Of a stretch of DNA of 6,114 bases, positions 1 to 6,114 are shown in pieces. Made by a program: the position numbers and the translations under genes. Numbering within the stretch: position 1 is the first letter of the stretch; the number at the start of each line of letters is the position of its first letter. This DNA is from Caldifarciminota bacterium (lineage in GTDB: Bacteria > Hydrothermota > 32-111 > QNBC01). The notes under the pieces were generated by a model. The model made no database searches. It saw only the letters and a program-made list of their open reading frames with translations, and was not told the DNA's origin. The stretch lies in assembly GCA_015486655.1 (NCBI GenBank), contig WFRF01000155.1:1-6114 (forward strand). Direction: 5' to 3'.

Positions 1-236
<236 letters not shown>

Positions 237-241
237 ACATT

Positions 242-317
<76 letters not shown>

Positions 318-350
318 ATTTAAAAAGATCATAAACGAGATATAATAGAA

Positions 351-365
351 GTGAGATAGAGTGAT
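351..365 (+). other. 5' half of the 23S processing stem
   Basis: Bases 352-365 (TGAGATAGAGTGAT) pair with 3286-3299 over 14 consecutive pairs, all Watson-Crick except one G-U; 351 with 3300 adds a further G-U. The helix brackets the whole 23S gene and lies six bases outside its terminal helix. Such long flanking helices are the usual RNase III substrate that frees pre-23S from the primary transcript. The pairing is visible in the sequence; the enzyme is inferred. Confidence 0.85.
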
Positions 366-371
366 AAAGAA

Positions 372-3281
<2,910 letters not shown>

Positions 3282-3285
3282 CATA

Positions 3286-3300
3286 ATTACTCTATCTCAT
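3286..3300 (+). other. 3' half of the 23S processing stem
   Basis: Bases 3286-3299 (AATTACTCTATCTCA lies across 3285-3299) are the complement of 352-365. The 23S-5S spacer in which it sits is only 44 bases, and nearly all of it belongs either to this stem or to the one bracketing 5S. Confidence 0.85.
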
Positions 3301-3325
3301 AAATAAATTTAAGCCTGATTTTAAA

Positions 3326-3443
3326 TGATGGTGGTAATAGCGATGAGGCAACACCTGTTTCCATTCCGAACACAGTAGTTAAGCTCATCAGCGCCGATGG
3401 TACTGCACTGGCAACGGTGTGGGAGAGTAGGTCGCTGCCATCT
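3326..3443 (+). rRNA. rrf: 5S ribosomal RNA
   Basis: This is a gene of about 118 bases with the standard 5S pattern. Helix I is GATGGTGGT (3327-3335) with GCTGCCATC (3434-3442), nine pairs with three G-U or U-G. Loop and helix signatures CATTCCGAACACAG (3362), AGCGCCGATGGTACTG (3390) and GGGAGAGTAGGTCGCTGCC (3421) are all present and in order. Exact mature ends cannot be read from sequence alone; 3326 and 3443 are the unpaired bases just outside helix I. It follows 23S by 44 bases and is the last gene of the operon. It joins the large-subunit central protuberance. Confidence 0.96.
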
Positions 3444-3463
3444 TTTAAAATTTGGCTTTTTTT
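3444..3463 (+). terminator. Probable rRNA operon terminator / 5S processing stem 3' half
   Basis: Bases 3444-3458 pair with 3311-3325 across the 5S gene: eight pairs, a G-U, one mismatch, then five pairs including GCC/GGC. A run of seven T follows at 3457-3463. A short local alternative also exists, GCCA (3437-3440) with TGGC (3453-3456), directly before the same T-run. Either structure with the T-run fits intrinsic termination; the long stem also fits processing of pre-5S. The stem is AT-rich, so termination strength is uncertain. Confidence 0.55.
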
Positions 3464-3467
3464 GTTG

Positions 3468-3485
3468 TTATAAAATATTTTATAA
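3468..3485. repeat. Perfect 18-base AT palindrome
   Basis: TTATAAAATATTTTATAA is identical to its own reverse complement and begins five bases after the T-run that follows 5S. It contains no G or C, so as an RNA hairpin it would be weak. It might be a secondary termination aid or simply an accident of base composition. Confidence 0.5.
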
Positions 3486-3635
3486 TTGAAATAAAAGGAA
3501 ATTTACATAATTAAAGTAACTTAAATCTCCTCGTTCTCTCGAAAACTCTTTACTGCATGATAAATTTTTATTCATTTTATTACCATTCAATTTCCATTAT
3601 TTCGGTCGAAAAGACTGTATCATTTTTAAGGTCAA

Positions 3636-3665
3636 TTGACAGTATTTTCCAAGCAACGATTGAAT
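3636..3665 (+). promoter_or_regulatory. Candidate sigma-70-type promoter
   Basis: TTGACA at 3636-3641 is a perfect -35 hexamer. Eighteen bases downstream, TTGAAT at 3660-3665 matches TATAAT at four of six positions. The -35 forms the right half of a perfect ten-base palindrome GTCAATTGAC (3631-3640), which could be an operator. If real, it would give recG a leader of roughly 270 bases containing the inverted repeats listed here. AT-rich sequence yields such matches by chance, and the promoter consensus of this organism is unknown. Confidence 0.25.
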
Positions 3666-3731
3666 ATATAAAGAACAATCCAACAAAGAATACAGGTATT
3701 TTTCCCTAATCTTTTTGCGACCAAGATGGTA

Positions 3732-3778
3732 GCGATACCGGAAGAAATTATAACTGGGAACGCATGTTTCCGGTATGC
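3732..3778 (+). repeat. Inverted repeat, 9+2 bp stem
   Basis: ATACCGGAA (3735-3743) and TTCCGGTAT (3768-3776) are exact reverse complements. GC (3732-3733) and GC (3777-3778) extend the stem past one bulged G, and the loop is 24 bases. It is the most GC-rich stem in the spacer and the likeliest to fold. No T-run follows, so it is not an intrinsic terminator. It lies inside the candidate broken gene, so it could equally be ordinary coding sequence. Confidence 0.55.
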
Positions 3779-3816
3779 AAGGAGAAATTATAAATAAGAA
3801 CAAAAACACAATGAAA

Positions 3817-3845
3817 GGTAAATTGAAAAAATGAAATAATTTACC
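3817..3845 (+). repeat. Inverted repeat, 8 bp stem
   Basis: GGTAAATT (3817-3824) and AATTTACC (3838-3845) are exact reverse complements around a 13-base A-rich loop. No T-run follows. It could be a leader hairpin or a protein-binding site upstream of recG; a chance match is also possible in sequence this AT-rich. Confidence 0.4.
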
Positions 3846-3897
3846 GTACCAGTTTAAATGACGATTTACATCACTTTTATTGATAATTAAATAATTA

Positions 3898-3922
3898 TTT
3901 CTTGCATTAGCGAAACAAGAAA
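3898..3922 (+). repeat. Short inverted repeat just upstream of the recG RBS
   Basis: TTTCTTG (3898-3904) pairs with CAAGAAA (3916-3922) around an 11-base loop. It ends 13 bases before the recG Shine-Dalgarno, so folding would leave that site exposed. Seven pairs with only two G-C make a weak hairpin, and any role is speculative. Confidence 0.3.
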
Positions 3923-3935
3923 ATTTATTGGATAC

Positions 3936-3941
3936 GAGGTG
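3936..3941 (+). promoter_or_regulatory. recG ribosome binding site
   Basis: GAGGTG is an exact complement of CACCTC in the 16S tail seen at 92-97. It leaves a near-ideal gap to ATG 3945 (five bases after GAGG). This decides the start: the in-frame GTG at 3939 lies inside this site and has no Shine-Dalgarno of its own. Confidence 0.85.
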
Positions 3942-3944
3942 AAA

Positions 3945-6023
3945 ATGAATCGCTTAAATACAGAAATAAAATATTTGAAAGGTGTTGGGGAATTTAAAGC
4001 AAAGTTATTAGCAAAACTGGATATTTATACAATTGCTGATTTTCTTGATTTTTTTCCCAGGACTTATATCAGCCGAAAAGTAAATATTCCTATTTCACAA
4101 TTTAACGTTGGAGAAAATGTTTCATTTACCGGAAAGATTACATCGATAAATAAGAATAACACTTATTCAGGAAAAAGACAATTATCGATTAAAATAGAAG
4201 ATACGAGTGGCTATATTCTTTGTCGATGGTTTAGGTTTGGGAAATGGTTGTTAGATGAATTAAAAATTGGTGAGGCAATTTGGATTGGAGGTACAATTTC
4301 CGAATTTGCCGGGCATTTGGAGATTATTCATCCGCAAATAGAATTCTTGGAAAAGGAAAAACCTGATAAATTTTGGGATAAAAGAGCAATTTTACCTGTT
4401 TATAATTTAACCGCCTCATTAACAACACGCGGAATGAGAAAATTAATTGTCAATTTGTTTCGGGATTTTCATCAGGATATTCAAGAGACTTTACCGGATT
4501 TTATCCTTAAAAATTATAATTTTGAACCGCGGAATATTGCTTTGCAACGGATACATTTTCCTACTGATTTGAAAAAGGTTGAGGAAGCAAAAAAAAGATT
4601 TGTTTTCGAAGAATTACTTTACCAGCAATTAATGTTGGCACGGGTATATTATTCAAATAAAGTTATTAATAAAGGAAATAAATTTAACTTGAACATGACA
4701 TTAACCTCACAATTAAAAGAAAATCTTCCGTTCAAAATGACGAATGCCCAAAAAAAAGTTCTGAATGAAATTATTCAAGACATGACTTCATCAAAACAAA
4801 TGCGGAGATTAATTCAAGGAGATGTCGGATCCGGTAAAACTATTGTTGTTCTGTTTGCCATGTTAATTGCACTAGAAAATGGATTCCAGTCTGCATTTGT
4901 TGCTCCAACCGAAATATTAGCGGAACAGCATCTCAAAAGTATTTCTTCCTTTCTGGACAATCAATCATCAGTTGTTGTCGAATTAATTAAAGGTGGAAAT
5001 TATAAAGGCAAAAAAGACATTAAAGATAGAATAACAAGTGGGGAAATAAATATAATTATCGGAACGCATGCTCTTTTTCAAAAAGATATTTTTTTTAAGA
5101 ATTTAGGTTTGGTTGTTATTGACGAACAGCATAGATTTGGCGTTAAACAACGTTCTGTTTTAGCGAAAAATAATAATAGCCCGGGTTTGCTTTATTTATC
5201 GGCAACGCCAATTCCTCGTTCACTTTCGATGACCGTTTTTGGTGATTTGGATATTTCTATTATTGATGAATTACCACCGACGCGTAAAGTTGTAACTACA
5301 ATTTGGAAAAATAATTCTAAGAAAAATATTATTTATGAGAAAATTCGTGCAGAGTTGAACAAAGGGCGTCAGGCTTATGTGGTGTGTCCTTTGGTTGAGG
5401 AATCGGAAAAATTGGATTTATTGGATGCGACGACCATTTTTTTTAAATTAAAAGATGAAATATATCCGGAGTTTAATTGTGCGTTATTACATGGAAAAAT
5501 GAAACCGAGCGAAAAAGATCAGGTGATGACGGATTTTAAAAATCATAAATATGATCTTCTTATTTCCACAACAGTTATTGAAGTAGGAATTGATGTTCCA
5601 AATGCTACAATTATGATGATTGAACATGCGGAAAGATTCGGATTGAGCCAATTGCATCAATTAAGAGGTCGAGTTGGGAGAGGTTCGGAAGCTTCATTTT
5701 GTTATTTGATTTCTTATTCACCTATTTCAAAAGAAGGACGTGAAAGATTATCGATGATGGTTAGGACAAATGACGGTTTTTTAATTGCGGAAAAAGATTT
5801 GGAATTAAGAGGTCCCGGAGATTTTTTTGGAACAAATCAATCCGGAATGCCGGGCTATCGTCATGCAAATATTTTGCGTGATCAAGTTTTTTTGAAACAA
5901 GCCCGCGAGGTGGCAATTGCGATAATAAAAGAGGATTTCGATTTGAAATTAGAGAAGCATAAGGCATTACACAATAATTATTTTCCGAGATATTACGAAA
6001 GAGAAAAATTGTTTAAATTTTAG
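3945..6023 (+). CDS. recG: ATP-dependent DNA helicase RecG
   Basis: RecG is a superfamily 2 double-stranded DNA translocase that remodels stalled replication forks, Holliday junctions, D-loops and R-loops. At 692 residues it matches E. coli RecG (693). In order: an N-terminal helix-hairpin-helix-like stretch LKGVG (11-15); the OB-fold wedge domain (about 46-150) ending in the typical LEIIHPQ (125-131); Walker A GDVGSGKT (292-299, Lys298); PTEILAEQH; the DEQH box (393-396) in DEQHRFGVKQR; SATPIPR (419-425); LLHGKM (514-519); STTVIEVGID (541-550); motif VI QLHQLRGRVGRG (569-580, arginines 574, 576, 579); and the C-terminal TRG region from ELRGPGDFFGTNQSG (620 on), which couples ATP hydrolysis to DNA movement. 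All catalytic residues are intact, so it should be active. ATG 3945 is preferred over GTG 3939 because of the ribosome binding site. The coding sequence is AT-rich, ends in TAG, and is probably co-transcribed with the next gene 33 bases on. Confidence 0.98.
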   Translation: MNRLNTEIKYLKGVGEFKAKLLAKLDIYTIADFLDFFPRTYISRKVNIPISQFNVGENVSFTGKITSINKNNTYSGKRQLSIKIEDTSGYILCRWFRFGKWLLDELKIGEAIWIGGTISEFAGHLEIIHPQIEFLEKEKPDKFWDKRAILPVYNLTASLTTRGMRKLIVNLFRDFHQDIQETLPDFILKNYNFEPRNIALQRIHFPTDLKKVEEAKKRFVFEELLYQQLMLARVYYSNKVINKGNKFNLNMTLTSQLKENLPFKMTNAQKKVLNEIIQDMTSSKQMRRLIQGDVGSGKTIVVLFAMLIALENGFQSAFVAPTEILAEQHLKSISSFLDNQSSVVVELIKGGNYKGKKDIKDRITSGEINIIIGTHALFQKDIFFKNLGLVVIDEQHRFGVKQRSVLAKNNNSPGLLYLSATPIPRSLSMTVFGDLDISIIDELPPTRKVVTTIWKNNSKKNIIYEKIRAELNKGRQAYVVCPLVEESEKLDLLDATTIFFKLKDEIYPEFNCALLHGKMKPSEKDQVMTDFKNHKYDLLISTTVIEVGIDVPNATIMMIEHAERFGLSQLHQLRGRVGRGSEASFCYLISYSPISKEGRERLSMMVRTNDGFLIAEKDLELRGPGDFFGTNQSGMPGYRHANILRDQVFLKQAREVAIAIIKEDFDLKLEKHKALHNNYFPRYYEREKLFKF

Positions 6024-6045
6024 TAAGATAGTAATGAATAAATTC

Positions 6046-6051
6046 AAGGAG
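6046..6051 (+). promoter_or_regulatory. Ribosome binding site of the gene after recG
   Basis: AAGGAG lies five bases before GTG 6057. It is a canonical Shine-Dalgarno at good spacing and the main evidence that the GTG is a real start. The only in-frame ATG seen, at 6081, has no comparable site. Confidence 0.75.
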
Positions 6052-6056
6052 CTAAA

Positions 6057-6114
6057 GTGAGCTTTTTAGATAGAAATAAGATGAAGTTATCGATATTTAT
6101 TTTTTTTATATTAT
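6057..6114 (+). CDS. Start of an unidentified, probably membrane or exported protein (partial)
   Basis: Only 19 codons are inside the window; the gene continues past the edge. The translation is a short polar, basic start (MSFLDRNKMK, with GTG read as Met) followed by the hydrophobic LSIFIFFIL. This fits either a signal peptide or a first membrane-spanning helix, with positive residues on the cytoplasmic side. The start is GTG with a good ribosome binding site. It lies 33 bases after recG on the same strand with no terminator between, so it is probably in the same operon. Nothing in these residues identifies a family. ATG 6081 is a possible alternative start. Confidence 0.65.
   Translation, partial: MSFLDRNKMKLSIFIFFIL

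Larger units (their letters stand above)
3557..3797 (+). pseudogene. Possible frameshifted small protein gene, unidentified
   Basis: Two adjacent open frames on the + strand give protein-like translations. The first is open from 3515 and has an ATG at 3557; it yields a segment FQATIEYIKNNPTKNTGIF and stops at TAA 3707-3709. The second is open from 3672 to a TAA at 3795-3797 and includes MVAIPEEIITGNACF followed by a basic tail. Deleting a single base at the T5-C3 run (3699-3706) would join them into one frame of about 80 residues. There is no Shine-Dalgarno before ATG 3557 (ACTCTTTACTGC). I do not recognise a family. It may be a decayed gene or insertion remnant, or open frames occurring by chance; the continuation of the first frame past its stop (3710-3790) is also open, which weakens the case. 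The broken-gene reading is an inference. Confidence 0.25.
3464..3944. other. AT-rich spacer between the rRNA operon and recG
   Basis: This region of about 480 bases has no intact gene I can support. It contains a perfect AT palindrome (3468-3485), a possible broken small gene (3557-3797), a promoter candidate (3636-3665), inverted repeats at 3732-3778, 3817-3845 and 3898-3922, an 11-base direct repeat AGAAATTATAA (3743-3753 and 3783-3793), and the recG ribosome binding site (3936-3941). Bases 3486-3556 and 3846-3897 show nothing beyond AT-rich sequence. Confidence 0.8.

Noticed and set aside
318..346. TATAAT at 341-346 as an internal promoter before 23S
   Set aside because: The -10 is perfect, but the region 17 bases upstream (ATTTAA) is a poor -35, and the site lies inside a transcribed rRNA spacer.
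3597..3809. A 70-codon - strand open frame in the spacer
   Set aside because: It has no Shine-Dalgarno before its ATG and an unnatural composition rich in F, Y, S and L. The + strand frames over the same bases look more protein-like. It remains possible but is not supported.
3865..3895. TTTACA at 3865-3870 with AATAAT or TTAAAT downstream as a recG promoter
   Set aside because: Spacing is 19 or 16 bases and the -10 matches are ordinary for such AT-rich sequence. It is not better than chance.
3889..3900. AAATAATTATTT palindrome
   Set aside because: It is a twelve-base palindrome made only of A and T, expected by chance in this spacer.
5761..5967. A 68-codon - strand frame within recG
   Set aside because: It is antisense to the conserved TRG-motif region of recG and is explained as a shadow of that gene.

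Overview
The window looks chromosomal and bacterial. It holds the distal part of a ribosomal RNA operon, then an AT-rich spacer of about 480 bases, then recG and the first codons of a further gene. All recognised genes are on the + strand. The 16S end reads GGATCACCTCCTTT, the spacer tRNAs carry encoded CCA ends, and the protein-coding part is strongly AT-rich. The 16S tail and codon composition resemble members of the Fibrobacterota-Chlorobiota-Bacteroidota (FCB) assemblage. However, strong Shine-Dalgarno sites precede recG and the next gene, which is not typical of Bacteroidota proper. Placement below 'Bacteria' is therefore a guess.

Layout: 1-101 is the 3' end of 16S rRNA with the anti-Shine-Dalgarno. 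160-236 is tRNA-Ile(GAU) and 242-317 is tRNA-Ala(UGC). 372-3281 is a complete 23S rRNA of ordinary length with no intervening sequence. About 3326-3443 is 5S rRNA. Long complementary flanks bracket both 23S (351-365 with 3286-3300) and 5S (3311-3325 with 3444-3458). They look like processing stems, and the second is followed at once by a T-run that probably ends the operon.

The spacer 3464-3944 has no convincing intact gene. It contains several inverted repeats, a weak promoter candidate, and two overlapping open frames in adjacent phases (3557-3706 and 3672-3797) that together read like one small protein broken by a frameshift. This is the only part of the window that is not routine, and the evidence there is modest.

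From 3945 to 6023 runs a full-length recG (692 aa) with every expected helicase motif. After 33 bases and a good ribosome binding site, a gene begins with GTG at 6057 and runs off the window; its first residues suggest a membrane or exported protein. The rRNAs and tRNAs serve translation, while RecG remodels stalled forks, R-loops and D-loops. Their adjacency does not by itself show a functional link. I found no CRISPR array, mobile element or recognisable new system.
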